A stretch of DNA of 64,000 bases from Bacilli bacterium (GTDB lineage Bacteria > Bacillota > Bacilli > RF39 > UBA660), in assembly GCA_017525015.1 (NCBI GenBank), contig JAFXUK010000003.1:186001-250000 (forward strand), read 5' to 3'. The position numbers were made by a program, and so were the translations under genes. Position 1 is the stretch's first letter; each line of letters begins with the position of its first letter. The notes under the pieces are model-generated. The model was given only the letters and a program-made list of their open reading frames with translations. It ran no database searches and had not been told where the DNA came from. Shown here piece by piece: positions 7,395 to 17,050 of this stretch.

Positions 7395-9464
7395 ATGATG
7401 GTCCAATTTGATGTCAAACGAGTTCAAAAAGGTACCGAAAGTTTCATGGTGTCATTCGATTTTACGAAAACACCTGTTACACAAATTGCAGATTACGTCA
7501 TTATTGCCGCTGCAAAATACGGTGCTTCAGATATTCATTTCGATCCAAGAGGAGAAGGAATGATGATTAGATTTAGGATTGATGGTGATTGTCAAGACTA
7601 TACCTTCGTTCCTAAAGCTTATGAAAAAAATTTAACGACGAGATTAAAGATTATGGCTAATATGAACATCACTGAGTCACGTCTACCTCAGGATGGTGCG
7701 ATTAAAGGTAACTTCGGAGATCAATACTTAGATATGCGTGTGTCTTCACTTCCATTAAATGAAGGTGAGAAAGTCGTTATCCGTATCTTGGATTACTCAC
7801 GAAGCTTAGATGGTTTGGATACATTAGGTTTCCATCCAAATAACTTAGAAAAAGTAAAAAGAATGATGACATTACCAAATGGTATCATTTTAACTACAGG
7901 AGCTACTGGTTCTGGTAAATCAACCACTACCTACTCTATTTTACAAGGTTTAAATAAACCCGAAACAAATATCATTACTGTTGAAGACCCAATAGAAATG
8001 AACATTGAAGGAATAAATCAAGTTCAAGTTAATTCTGATATTGGTATGACCTTTGCAGCAGCACTTCGTTCTATATTACGTCAAGACCCCAACGTAATAC
8101 TTATCGGAGAGATTCGTGACTCTGAGACTGCTCAGATTGCTGTTCGTGCATCTATTACTGGTCACTTAGTTTTGTCTACTATCCACACCAATAATGCTTT
8201 AGCTACTATTGAACGTTTACTTGATATGGATGTTGAAAGATACTTACTTTCTACGGCTCTTTCTGGTATCATTTCTCAGAGACTTGCTAAAATGCTATGT
8301 CCAGATTGTAGATATCAAAGAGAGACTACAAAATATGAGAAAAAAGTATTTAAGAAGTTTATGAATATGGATGTTACACATGTTTGGGATGCTAATCCTA
8401 ATGGATGTGAACATTGTCGTAGAGGATATCATGGACGTCTTGCTTTCCATGAAGTATTGGAACTTGATGATGATATTCGTGCTGCATTAAATAATGAAAA
8501 ACTTGAGAAAAAAGATCTTGCAAAGATGGTATATACTGGTAAAACTATTACTATGTTACAAGATGCTTTAATAAAATGTTTAGAGGGATTAACTTCATTT
8601 GAAGAAGTATATCGTACAATTGAAATTGAAAATGAAGATGATGATAACTATGAGAATGAGATTGCTACTGAGATAAAAGAATCTATTCCTGTTGTTGAAG
8701 AGGAAGAAGAAGATCCTAATAGTTTATCTGAAGATCCTGTTGCTTCATCTAATACATTAGAAGAAGAAGGAACAATTGTATTACCTGATGACTTTGTTGC
8801 TCAAACTGATAGTACTGATGCTACTGCTAGTGTTGATACTACAACTAGTACAGAAGCTAGTACAGATACTACAATTACTCCAGCATATACTCCTAGTACA
8901 GATACTACAACTACTCCTGAGTATACAACTAGTACAGATACTACAACTACTCCTGAGTATACAGCTAGTACAGATGCTTCAATTAGTACTGATTATGCTA
9001 CAACACCACAAATCACTGATGTTGTTCAACAAGCACAAGATGCATCTGCATTTACTAATACATATGTAGTTCCTGGAGCTGGATCATTAGATACAGTATC
9101 ACCTGTTGCTCAACAAAATGCTTATGAAACTGGAAGTGTTGCTGTTCCTGAAACAGTACCTCCTGTTACTCAAAATACTTATATTGATCAAACTCAAATG
9201 GTTAATTATGTAACACCTCAAGTTATGACTACACCTTATGTTCCAACTACTGATATGAGTACTGTTCCTCAAGTTGAAGCTACTATACCTCCTGTGGAGG
9301 CAACTATTCCTACACTTGATTCTTCTATACCTGTAGTTGATCCAAGCTTAATTGATGCAGCTGTACAAAATGTTGTATTACAAACACCTATTGCTGAAGC
9401 ATCTACTGAAAATGCACAACCTGTACAGCAAGAACAAGTTACATATAATACTCAAACAATGTAA
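7395..9464 (+). CDS. comGA: GspE/PulE/ComGA-type secretion ATPase with long low-complexity tail
   Basis: 689 aa. The ATPase core spans residues 1-410: Walker A GATGSGKS (169-176), Asp box, Walker B ILIGEIRDSETA (235-246), His box STIHTNN and a four-Cys zinc site (C302, C305, C338, C341). This is the motor that assembles a type IV-like pseudopilus. The remaining ~280 residues are not part of the family: an acidic stretch (412-450) is followed by a Thr/Ser/Pro/Val/Gln-rich tail that includes three 12-residue repeats of the STDTTTTPEYT kind. The start is supported by AAAAGGGG before 7395 (a second ATG follows directly). No comGB gene is adjacent, unlike in Bacillus. Confidence 0.88.
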   Translation: MMVQFDVKRVQKGTESFMVSFDFTKTPVTQIADYVIIAAAKYGASDIHFDPRGEGMMIRFRIDGDCQDYTFVPKAYEKNLTTRLKIMANMNITESRLPQDGAIKGNFGDQYLDMRVSSLPLNEGEKVVIRILDYSRSLDGLDTLGFHPNNLEKVKRMMTLPNGIILTTGATGSGKSTTTYSILQGLNKPETNIITVEDPIEMNIEGINQVQVNSDIGMTFAAALRSILRQDPNVILIGEIRDSETAQIAVRASITGHLVLSTIHTNNALATIERLLDMDVERYLLSTALSGIISQRLAKMLCPDCRYQRETTKYEKKVFKKFMNMDVTHVWDANPNGCEHCRRGYHGRLAFHEVLELDDDIRAALNNEKLEKKDLAKMVYTGKTITMLQDALIKCLEGLTSFEEVYRTIEIENEDDDNYENEIATEIKESIPVVEEEEEDPNSLSEDPVASSNTLEEEGTIVLPDDFVAQTDSTDATASVDTTTSTEASTDTTITPAYTPSTDTTTTPEYTTSTDTTTTPEYTASTDASISTDYATTPQITDVVQQAQDASAFTNTYVVPGAGSLDTVSPVAQQNAYETGSVAVPETVPPVTQNTYIDQTQMVNYVTPQVMTTPYVPTTDMSTVPQVEATIPPVEATIPTLDSSIPVVDPSLIDAAVQNVVLQTPIAEASTENAQPVQQEQVTYNTQTM
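8859..8966 (+). repeat. Three 36-bp tandem repeats inside the comGA-like gene
   Basis: Copies begin at 8859, 8895 and 8931, each opening with AGTACAGATACTACAA; the last two are nearly identical at nucleotide level. They encode the 12-residue Thr-rich units of the tail. Such copy-number-prone repeats may vary between strains. Confidence 0.85.
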
Positions 9465-9468
9465 TAAT

Positions 9469-9494
9469 AAAAAAAGCACATAAGTGCTTTTTTT
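9469..9494. terminator. Bidirectional terminator, comGA-like gene / tmk
   Basis: An 11-bp stem AAAAAAAGCAC/GTGCTTTTTTT with a 4-nt loop lies between the two convergent genes and has T runs in both directions. Confidence 0.85.
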
Positions 9495-10163
9495 TTACAT
9501 ATCTTTAATTACATTTAATATTTCTTCATTAATATCTTCTATTGATCTTAATTCATCATTTTTTATACATTCTATTCTATGCCAATTATATAATTCAGAT
9601 AACTCTATATATGCTTTTTCAGCACTTTTTAAATGCTCTTCTGATTTTTCATGTTCATCAATAAACTCTCTATTTTTTCTTAATTCAATTGTTTTTTCAA
9701 ATGGTACATGAAGAAATATTGTAATATCTGGTTTAGGTAATTTTAATAACCAATATTCTAATTTATCAATCCATTGATACATATTAAATCTTTCATCTGG
9801 ATCTTTTATTTTACTTCCTTGATGAGCAAGATTTGATGTAGTATAACGATCAAGTATTACATAATAACCTTTTTTTAAATATTCTTCTATTTTAGGCATA
9901 TTATATTTTCTATCAGCAGCATAATAAAGACTTACTACATGAGGATCTACATTAACTGCTCCTTCTTTAAATAATGATGGGGATATTTCAGGCTTTCCTA
10001 AGTAACTTCCTCCAACTATTTGTCCTGTTGGTGTGTCATACATTGGAAAACTAAAACGAATAACTTTCTTTTTTTCTTTATTAAGTTTTTCTTCTAATAG
10101 TCTTGATTGTGTTTCTTTACCTGAACAATCAGTTCCTTCAATTACGATTATTTTGCCCTTCAT
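9495..10163 (-). CDS. tmk: Thymidylate kinase
   Basis: 222 aa; phosphorylates dTMP to dTDP for DNA synthesis. The P-loop is EGTDCSGKETQ near the N-terminus and the DR(Y/H) motif is ILDRYTTSNLAHQGSK. Here the P-loop carries Cys and Glu at positions that are usually Gly/Ala and Thr/Ser in bacterial enzymes, and a long insertion follows the DRY motif, so it belongs to a diverged TMPK subgroup. It follows a small membrane protein gene by 8 nt in the same operon. Confidence 0.88.
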   Translation of the reverse strand: MKGKIIVIEGTDCSGKETQSRLLEEKLNKEKKKVIRFSFPMYDTPTGQIVGGSYLGKPEISPSLFKEGAVNVDPHVVSLYYAADRKYNMPKIEEYLKKGYYVILDRYTTSNLAHQGSKIKDPDERFNMYQWIDKLEYWLLKLPKPDITIFLHVPFEKTIELRKNREFIDEHEKSEEHLKSAEKAYIELSELYNWHRIECIKNDELRSIEDINEEILNVIKDM

Positions 10164-10171
10164 ATTATCAC

Positions 10172-10711
10172 CTAACTTGTCTTTATTCGTATTTCATAAG
10201 ATATATTATTTATTTCTTCTTGATATTCTTTATCAACCCACATTTTTAAGTTCCAATTTTTTCCTTCTTCAATTGTCCCTTCGTAGATTATTCTTCCTCC
10301 ATCTTTTGTTTCTTGAGATTCTTTAACATTTCCCCCTACTTTTTTCCCTCTATCATTTAAAAGATAATATTTAATATATTTTTCATCTATCTTATTTCCT
10401 AAATGATATAGCACTATTTGATATCTTAATCCTTTTTGTCCTGTTACTTGGAATGTTTTAAAAGTACTATTACGATTACTCATTCCTTTTTCATCAGTAA
10501 GTTTTCTTAAATTATTAATCTTTAATAAATCAGTGGTACTTTGATTCTTTAGTGATATATAACTAGCAGATAATTCATTTATTTTAGGTCTTAACCATTC
10601 TGCATTTAGAATAATATATCCAAAAAGAATAACTAAAGAAACTAAGAAAAAAGTAATTATTGATTGTTGAAAAACTTCTTTTTTGGTATATCTCTTTTTA
10701 CCCTTTTTCAT
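10172..10711 (-). CDS. Single-pass membrane protein of unknown function
   Basis: 179 aa. A very basic N-terminus (KKGKKRYTKKE) is followed by one membrane helix (about 16-36) and an extracellular domain with alternating polar/hydrophobic strands. No signal cleavage site is evident, so it is an N-in, C-out anchored protein. I do not recognise the family. It sits directly upstream of tmk with an 8-nt gap, which shows co-transcription but not function. Confidence 0.65.
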   Translation of the reverse strand: MKKGKKRYTKKEVFQQSIITFFLVSLVILFGYIILNAEWLRPKINELSASYISLKNQSTTDLLKINNLRKLTDEKGMSNRNSTFKTFQVTGQKGLRYQIVLYHLGNKIDEKYIKYYLLNDRGKKVGGNVKESQETKDGGRIIYEGTIEEGKNWNLKMWVDKEYQEEINNISYEIRIKTS

Positions 10712-10762
10712 TCTTTACCACCTTCCATCTTTATATTATCATTTTTTTACTGTTAGGACAAT

Positions 10763-10791
10763 AAAATAAGTGTCTACTAGACACTTATTTT
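10763..10791 (-). terminator. Terminator of the lepA-hemW-HD operon
   Basis: A perfect 13-bp stem AAAATAAGTGTCT/AGACACTTATTTT with a 3-nt loop. Its upstream arm includes the last codons and stop of the HD gene; the following T run is short. Confidence 0.6.
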
Positions 10792-11358
10792 GTTCTCTTC
10801 GTCAAATGGAACTAATAAACATTTTCTTGATGCTAAAAAGTCACACATGTGAACAAAATTCTGATATTTTGTTTTTGGCGGTTCTAAGACTTCATTACCA
10901 TTATAGTCTGTAGTCCAATTACCCATATGAGTTTTTATTACATCTTGCATAAACTTAGCATCTTCTTCTGATAGACCAATTTCATCTTTATGATCTACAA
11001 CAAATTGTCCCATAAGAATTGGATGATCAAAACGAGTATATTTTTCTTGAGGTAATCCTAGTTTTAATCCATCATGTACTAGAAGAGACATAAGCATTAA
11101 GTCTTTTTCACGAGCTGTATATTTACCACCGATTGCTGGGTTATTTAATAGCTCTAATCCTATTCTCATTGCGGCTTTAGAATGTCTTAATAATCCACCT
11201 TCTCCTAATGCATAATCAGGATGATATTTGCCAGTTGAAGATGCTGGTTCATGTAACCAGTACTCTGGTAACATTTCAATTATCTTTAATAAAGCTTCAC
11301 TATAATCTTCATTATCAATGTAACTTAATTCTTCTAAAAACATTTCTTCTCTTTCCAT
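10777..11358 (-). CDS. HD-domain hydrolase
   Basis: 193 aa. Metal-binding residues of the HD family are visible: His in LLRHSKAAM, the His-Asp pair in LLVHDGLKLG and a further His in RFDHPILMGQFVV. The family hydrolyses phosphate esters, often of nucleotides or nucleic acids; the substrate here is not predictable. Last gene of the operon lepA / HTH / hemW / HD, 1 nt after hemW. The short form resembles stand-alone HD proteins found in small Bacillota genomes and phages. Confidence 0.75.
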   Translation of the reverse strand: MEREEMFLEELSYIDNEDYSEALLKIIEMLPEYWLHEPASSTGKYHPDYALGEGGLLRHSKAAMRIGLELLNNPAIGGKYTAREKDLMLMSLLVHDGLKLGLPQEKYTRFDHPILMGQFVVDHKDEIGLSEEDAKFMQDVIKTHMGNWTTDYNGNEVLEPPKTKYQNFVHMCDFLASRKCLLVPFDEENKISV

Positions 11359-11359
11359 G

Positions 11360-12457
11360 TTATACCTCTTTTCTCGTTTGTAATAATTTTACTATTATTT
11401 CATTACTTACATATAAGTATTCTTCTTTAATTCTTAAATGATTATTTACTATCTCTAATAGATTATTATTTACTAATTCTTGATAATCAAATAATTCGTT
11501 AAAATCTTTATTATATTTTTCTTTAAATCTAATTAAATCAATTCCTTCTAATAATCTTAGATTTAATATTACTTCATATTCTATTTTAGAAGATTCATCT
11601 ACTTTTTCTTCTTCTAAATATTTATTTGGATAATTAGTTAAAGATCTAGTATTTGTTTTTCTAATATTATTTATATACGATGCAGCTCCTAATCCAAAAC
11701 CATAATACTCTTCATTATGCCAATAACACATATTATGTTTTGACTCATAATTTGGTTTTGAAAAGTTACTTATTTCATAATGAATATAACCTTTTTGTTC
11801 TAATTCTTTTTTTATTAAATTATACATTTCTTCATCTAATTGATCATCAATATTCTCTACATTATTTATCTTCAATACAGTATGATCTTCTATTATTAGA
11901 GAATATGTTGAGATATGTTCTACATTTAGACTTGTAAGAAAATCTATATCTTTTAATAAATCTTCTTTAGACTCTATTGGTAGAGCATAGATTAAATCCA
12001 TATTAATATTATTGAATCCTAAAGATCTAATTAACTCTATTTTTTCTTTTGTTTCATTAATATCTAATTTTCTATTTAAGAATTTTAGATTGTTTTTATT
12101 AATAGATTCTATTCCAATACTTAGTCTATTTACTTTATGTTCTTTCATTAAAAGTAATTTTTCTTTTGTTATAGAATCAATATTTGCTTCTATTGTAAAC
12201 TCTAAATTATCTTTTGTATTTAGAGAATCAGTTATTTCGAATAACTCAGTTAATTCTTCTAAACTTAAAGAAGTTGGAGTTCCTCCTCCAATATAGATTG
12301 TTTCTAATGGTTCATTATTATAGTTATTATCTATTTCTTCTTTTAATTTTTTTAAATAATCTTTTACTTTCTTTTTATTATAGTATTGTTTACAAAAGTC
12401 ACAATATGAGCAAATTGTATTACAAAAAGGAATATGTATATAGCAGTTCTTTACCAT
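11360..12457 (-). CDS. hemW: HemW-type radical SAM protein
   Basis: 365 aa. The radical SAM cluster motif is CNTICSYCDFC (CxxxCxYC), directly after IHIPFC at the N-terminus as in HemW/HemN-like proteins. The SAM-binding GGGTP follows (YIGGGTPTSLSLEEL), and the C-terminus has the HemN-like helical domain. HemW is a heme chaperone rather than a coproporphyrinogen oxidase; the extra Cys in CDFC is typical of HemW. The lepA-hemW neighbourhood is the usual one in Bacillota. It overlaps the upstream HTH gene by 7 nt. No heme biosynthesis genes are in the window. Confidence 0.9.
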   Translation of the reverse strand: MVKNCYIHIPFCNTICSYCDFCKQYYNKKKVKDYLKKLKEEIDNNYNNEPLETIYIGGGTPTSLSLEELTELFEITDSLNTKDNLEFTIEANIDSITKEKLLLMKEHKVNRLSIGIESINKNNLKFLNRKLDINETKEKIELIRSLGFNNINMDLIYALPIESKEDLLKDIDFLTSLNVEHISTYSLIIEDHTVLKINNVENIDDQLDEEMYNLIKKELEQKGYIHYEISNFSKPNYESKHNMCYWHNEEYYGFGLGAASYINNIRKTNTRSLTNYPNKYLEEEKVDESSKIEYEVILNLRLLEGIDLIRFKEKYNKDFNELFDYQELVNNNLLEIVNNHLRIKEEYLYVSNEIIVKLLQTRKEV

Positions 12458-12906
12458 ACATTATTTCTTCTTTCAATATAATCTTCTTTACTCATTTTAT
12501 GACGATTTGCTTCGGCGACTAAATCTAATTGCATTCTTTTATCTTCTGGTATTAATTTAGAATGCATCATATCTGATAATGTAGATGTAGGTATATCGAA
12601 TTTGATACTTGCTTCTTCATATGTTGCTTGTTTAGAAATAATATACTCTGCTATTTCTAGAGCTTCTTCTTTGGTATAAGTTACTCCTCTTTTACCTTTT
12701 GCTCCACCCATTCTTCTTCCTTCATTCATATTTGATTTTTGTTTATTAACAACCATTTTATGAAGATCAGGATTTATTTCTAATAATTTCTTTAAATGTA
12801 ATTGAAATGATCTTTTACTAATTCCAAATACTTTGGCAGTTTCTGCTACGGTCTTATCATTTTCAACATATTCAAGAGCTTCTTTTTCTATTTGAGTATT
12901 ATTCAT
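12451..12906 (-). CDS. SpoIIID-like protein with two helix-turn-helix units
   Basis: 151 aa. The first half contains TVAETAKVFGISKRSFQLHL followed by EINPDLHKMVVNKQ and GRRMGGAKGKRG, which lines up with the sporulation regulator SpoIIID (VRVIAKEFGVSKSTVHKDL, then EINPDLA..V and H..GG.ATK..Y). The second half has another HTH-like unit (ATYEEASIKFDIPTSTLSDMM). SpoIIID is about 90 aa with one HTH, so this is an extended or duplicated form. It is inserted between lepA and hemW in an operon and is co-translated with hemW. Likely a DNA-binding regulator; whether it has any link to sporulation here is unknown. Confidence 0.7.
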   Translation of the reverse strand: MNNTQIEKEALEYVENDKTVAETAKVFGISKRSFQLHLKKLLEINPDLHKMVVNKQKSNMNEGRRMGGAKGKRGVTYTKEEALEIAEYIISKQATYEEASIKFDIPTSTLSDMMHSKLIPEDKRMQLDLVAEANRHKMSKEDYIERRNNVW

Positions 12907-12909
12907 AGA

Positions 12910-14703
12910 CTACTCCTTTGTAGATAGAATTGAAAGAAATGCTTCTTGTGGTACTTCTACACTACCAATTTGTTTCATTCTTTTCTTTCCTTCTTTTTGT
13001 TTTTCTAATAGTTTTTTCTTTCTTGTTATATCGCCACCGTAGCATTTTGCAAGTACATCTTTTCTTAAAGCTTTTACTGTTTCTCTAGCAATTATATGCA
13101 TTCCAATAGCAGCTTGAATTGGAACTTCAAATAATTGTCTTGGAATTATTTCTTTTAGTTTTTCACAAACAATTCTTCCTCTAGAATAAGCAAAATCTTT
13201 ATGTACTATTACTGATAAAGCATCAACTACTTCTCCATTTAATAAAATATCCATTTTTACTAAATCACTTGCTTTATAGCCTATTACTTCATAATCAAAT
13301 GAAGCATATCCTTTAGTACAACTTTTTAATCTATCAAAGAAATCATAAACTATTTCTGATAAAGGTAATTCATAATTAATTGTTACTCTTTCAGTATCAA
13401 TATAATCAATGTTTAAGAATGTTCCTCTTTTATCCTGACATAATTCCATTAATGGTCCTATATACTCGCTTGGAGTAAATATACTACATTTTACAAATGG
13501 TTCATATGTCTTATTTATAAACTCTCTTTTAGGCATCTTAGAAGGGTTATCTACTATTACTTTTGACTTATCATTTAATTCTACTTCATATACTACTGAT
13601 GGAGATGTAGCAATTAAATCTATTCCAAATTCTCTTTCAATTCGCTCTTCTACTATTTCCATATGTAGTAATCCTAAGAATCCACATCTAAATCCAAATC
13701 CTAATGCTTTTGATGTTTCTGGTTCAAAAGTTAAGGCAGCATCATTTAATTTTAATTTATTTAATGCTTCTCTTAAATCTTCAAATTTATTTGATTCTAT
13801 TGGATACATTCCACAATATACTGTGGGTTTCATTGGTTTATATCCTGGTAATCTATCTTCTGCAGGATTATCAGCTAAAGTAATTGTATCTCCTACATGA
13901 ACATCATTTATACTTTTAATTGCTGCATATAAGTATCCAACTTCTCCTGCTTTTAGAACACTAACTTCTTGTTCTTTAGGATTATTAATTGATAGACCTA
14001 CTACATCGTATGTAGCATTAGTCTCCATCATCTTGATGATGTCTCCTTTATGAACAGATCCTTCTTTAATACGAATACTTGTAATTATTCCTCGATATGA
14101 ATCAAATAAACTATCAAAAATTAAGGCTTTTAATGGCTTATTTTCTTCTCCTTTAGGTGAAGGAATTTTATCTATAATATGTTCTAATAAATCATCTATT
14201 CCTACGCCTGTTTTAGCACTAGTTAAGACAATATCTTCTCTATCAAAACCAATATTTTCTAATTCTTTAGTTACTTTTTCTGGATCTGCTGATGGTAGAT
14301 CTATTTTATTGATAACTGGAATTATTGTTAAATTATTATCTAAAGCTAAATATAAATTAGCTAGAGTTTGTGCTTCTATTCCTTGAGCAGCATCAACTAC
14401 AAGTAATGCTCCTTCACAGGCAGCTAATGATCTAGATACTTCATAAGAGAAGTCTACATGTCCTGGAGTATCAATTAAATTTAATTGGTAATCTACATTA
14501 TCTTTTTTATAGATTAATTGTACTGCATTTAATTTAATTGTTATTCCTCTTTCACGTTCTAGATCCATTGAGTCTAACATTTGATCTTTTAACTCTCTTT
14601 TATCAATTGCTCCTGTACGCTCTAATATACGATCTGCTAAGGTACTCTTACCATGATCAATATGGGCAATAATGCAAAAATTTCTAATGTTTTCTTGTTT
14701 CAT
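12910..14703 (-). CDS. lepA: Elongation factor 4 (LepA) GTPase
   Basis: 597 aa from the ATG at 14701-14703, which has AAGGAGG 8 nt upstream; an in-frame ATG 21 nt earlier lies before this site. G1 motif AHIDHGKST, switch [10 protein letters not shown] and NKID are all present, as is the LepA-specific C-terminal domain ending in a basic helix ([19 protein letters not shown]). It back-translocates or remodels stalled ribosomes at the membrane/cytosol. Length and motifs are complete. First gene of the operon with the HTH protein, hemW and the HD hydrolase. Confidence 0.97.
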   Translation of the reverse strand: MKQENIRNFCIIAHIDHGKSTLADRILERTGAIDKRELKDQMLDSMDLERERGITIKLNAVQLIYKKDNVDYQLNLIDTPGHVDFSYEVSRSLAACEGALLVVDAAQGIEAQTLANLYLALDNNLTIIPVINKIDLPSADPEKVTKELENIGFDREDIVLTSAKTGVGIDDLLEHIIDKIPSPKGEENKPLKALIFDSLFDSYRGIITSIRIKEGSVHKGDIIKMMETNATYDVVGLSINNPKEQEVSVLKAGEVGYLYAAIKSINDVHVGDTITLADNPAEDRLPGYKPMKPTVYCGMYPIESNKFEDLREALNKLKLNDAALTFEPETSKALGFGFRCGFLGLLHMEIVEERIEREFGIDLIATSPSVVYEVELNDKSKVIVDNPSKMPKREFINKTYEPFVKCSIFTPSEYIGPLMELCQDKRGTFLNIDYIDTERVTINYELPLSEIVYDFFDRLKSCTKGYASFDYEVIGYKASDLVKMDILLNGEVVDALSVIVHKDFAYSRGRIVCEKLKEIIPRQLFEVPIQAAIGMHIIARETVKALRKDVLAKCYGGDITRKKKLLEKQKEGKKRMKQIGSVEVPQEAFLSILSTKE

Positions 14704-14749
14704 AGTAGAGACCTCCTTAAACATTATTATTATATCATAGAATAAGAAA

Positions 14750-14773
14750 AAAGACTCATATTATTGAGTCTTT
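14750..14773 (-). terminator. Rho-independent terminator
   Basis: A 9-bp stem AAAGACTCA/TGAGTCTTT followed by T residues on the minus strand, ending the gene at 14772. Confidence 0.7.
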
Positions 14774-15692
14774 AAAGAATAATTCTACTACTTTGGAAGA
14801 AACAAGTTTGCCCATTCCATCCAAATGTATATTCAACTATTGCAGTTGCAGGATAAGATGTTGGATCTACAGTAAATGAACTTAAATCATTTTGTGATAA
14901 TCCACTCTTTGTATCTAGCTTTTGAGTTTTTTCAGGATCTTTATAAATATCTACTGCATATTTACCATTATCTGTTCTTAGAACAGTATATACTACTCGT
15001 TCTTGTAATACTATAGATCCATCAGTTTTTCTTAAAGCATTAATTAGTTTTCCATATACTGGTTGTACTTCTCTACTTCTTGCAGCTACATCTACTCTTG
15101 ATTTAAATACAGTATCATAACCATTATTTTCATTATCATGAGTCATAGTACCAACGTTTTGTCTATTAATAGAGAATGTAAATGGATACTCTAAACTAGG
15201 TTCAGGAGTCATTGTTACTGATGCTCCAAAATAATATTTCATATATTGATGAATTTTAGAATCTGGAATGAAATATATTTTTCTTCTTGCACTATCATAT
15301 TCTCCAGTAAATTCAAAATCTTCTACTTGAGCAAATTGTAATGCATAATAAATTAACTCTTTATTACTAAATGATGTTATATCAACATTTCTATTTAAAA
15401 CAAATTTAGTATTTCTAATTCCATCTGCTCCATAAGTTACATAATCATATAATATTTTTATATTTTCATCTTCAACACTTATTGGATCTCCAATATAGTC
15501 TCTTACTTCTGGATTCTTTTCTTCCATTGCTTTATAAACAACTCTATATACTACAAATCCTAGAACTATAGCACCAATAATTACAATGATAATGGCTACT
15601 TTTTTATTAGGAATCCATCTACGCATTCTTTGTTCTTTTTTCTTCTCTTCATAGTATTCATCTAATTCGGATAAACTCTCTATCTTAGCCAT
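14772..15692 (-). CDS. Membrane-anchored extracellular protein of unknown function
   Basis: 306 aa. A cytoplasmic charged segment (about 1-32, DEYYEEKKKEQRMRRW) precedes one membrane helix (33-53) and a ~250-residue outer domain with no Cys pair until the last residues (QTCFFQSS). The start has AGGTGAT upstream. Predicted topology is N-in, C-out. I see no catalytic motif and do not recognise the family. It is a single-gene unit with its own terminator. Confidence 0.65.
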   Translation of the reverse strand: MAKIESLSELDEYYEEKKKEQRMRRWIPNKKVAIIIVIIGAIVLGFVVYRVVYKAMEEKNPEVRDYIGDPISVEDENIKILYDYVTYGADGIRNTKFVLNRNVDITSFSNKELIYYALQFAQVEDFEFTGEYDSARRKIYFIPDSKIHQYMKYYFGASVTMTPEPSLEYPFTFSINRQNVGTMTHDNENNGYDTVFKSRVDVAARSREVQPVYGKLINALRKTDGSIVLQERVVYTVLRTDNGKYAVDIYKDPEKTQKLDTKSGLSQNDLSSFTVDPTSYPATAIVEYTFGWNGQTCFFQSSRIIL

Positions 15693-15772
15693 AATATCAC
15701 CTACCTTTACTACTATAATTCTATTATAATCTATAAAATTATTAATTCACAATTATTTTTTATTACTTGTGT

Positions 15773-17050
15773 CTAATCTTGTTCTTTTTTGTTTTTATTT
15801 AACATTTTTATAATACTTCTTTTAGATAAATCTAATTTCTTTATTAGTTTTTCCATTTCTTTTATATCCATATTTCTAATACGTTCTACTCTATCTGAAA
15901 TAACTTTATCATAATTAATAATATCATCAAATAAATAACTTTCCATTCTATCTAAATGGTCTACTAATTTTACTTCATTAGCAAGCCATACTTTTTTAAT
16001 TCTTTCAAATGTTTTCTTTGGGATAGATATATGACTTAATTCATACTCTATTTCTTTTATTAAATCATCTGGAGTAGTTGTTGCTGCTAATAGATAGAAT
16101 GTCTTATATGAATGTTCATTTTCCCATTCCATATAAATATCATTTAATTGTTTAGCTTCTCTTACTCTTTCTCTAAATTCAGATGATGCCCCAAAAAGAG
16201 CTGTAGTTAACATTGATAGATATAAGTCAGTTTCTACATCATCTAAAGGAATAGATTTTTTTGGTATTTTAATACCTATTGCTATTTTAGGTATTTCTAT
16301 ACTTTCATATAATGTTTCTTCTTCTTTTACAACACTAATAGGTTCTTTATCAGATAAAACTTTGTTTACTAAAGATATTTCTTTATTTTCTAATTCTTCT
16401 TTAATTATTTCTAATGCTTTATCCATATTAAAGCATCCAGTAATCATTATAAACATATTGTTTGGAGCATAGAATGCATTATAACATTTGTATAAATCTT
16501 CTTTAGTAATTTTATTTATTTCTTCTATAGTACCAGCTATATCTTCTTTTCTAGAACTCTTATGATATAAATTCTTACGTAATACTTTTTCTAATTTAAA
16601 GTCTGGTATATCATTATACATTTTTATTTCTTCAGCGATAATACCTTTTTCTTTTTCAACATTTTCTTTTGTAAAATAAGGATTATTAACAAACTTTATT
16701 AAATATCTTAAGTTTTCTTCAAAGCATTTATTACCCATACAAACATACTGTGTATGATCATATGAAGTATACGCATTAGAATCACTTCCACTACTTGAGA
16801 AAAAAGTAAATGGATCTTCTTTAGATGGCTCTTCAAACATCTTATGTTCTAAGAAATGAGCTACTCCTAAAGGTGGAGTATATTCACCATCTTCTGTAAT
16901 AAACTTTAAAACATCTGCTCCATATTTTGTTGCATATGAAATAGAATAATTCTTCTTATCTTCATATGGTACAAAATATACTTCTAATCCATTTTTTAAA
17001 GTTTCTTGATATAAGGTTTTATCCATTCCAACTAGATTAATTTCCTTCAT
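15773..17050 (-). CDS. ymfH: M16-family metallopeptidase, active subunit (YmfH-like)
   Basis: 425 aa from the ATG at 17048-17050, which has AGAAGGTG upstream; a GTG 9 nt earlier lies within that site. The inverted zinc motif HFLEH is present (GVAHFLEHKMFEEP), with the distal Glu in the helix EKEKGIIAEEIKMY. This matches the catalytic subunit of the paired YmfF/YmfH peptidases of Bacilli. The gene for the non-catalytic partner overlaps upstream by 14 nt. Together they would form a clam-shell peptidase for small peptides. The substrate is unknown. Confidence 0.85.
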   Translation of the reverse strand: MKEINLVGMDKTLYQETLKNGLEVYFVPYEDKKNYSISYATKYGADVLKFITEDGEYTPPLGVAHFLEHKMFEEPSKEDPFTFFSSSGSDSNAYTSYDHTQYVCMGNKCFEENLRYLIKFVNNPYFTKENVEKEKGIIAEEIKMYNDIPDFKLEKVLRKNLYHKSSRKEDIAGTIEEINKITKEDLYKCYNAFYAPNNMFIMITGCFNMDKALEIIKEELENKEISLVNKVLSDKEPISVVKEEETLYESIEIPKIAIGIKIPKKSIPLDDVETDLYLSMLTTALFGASSEFRERVREAKQLNDIYMEWENEHSYKTFYLLAATTTPDDLIKEIEYELSHISIPKKTFERIKKVWLANEVKLVDHLDRMESYLFDDIINYDKVISDRVERIRNMDIKEMEKLIKKLDLSKRSIIKMLNKNKKEQD

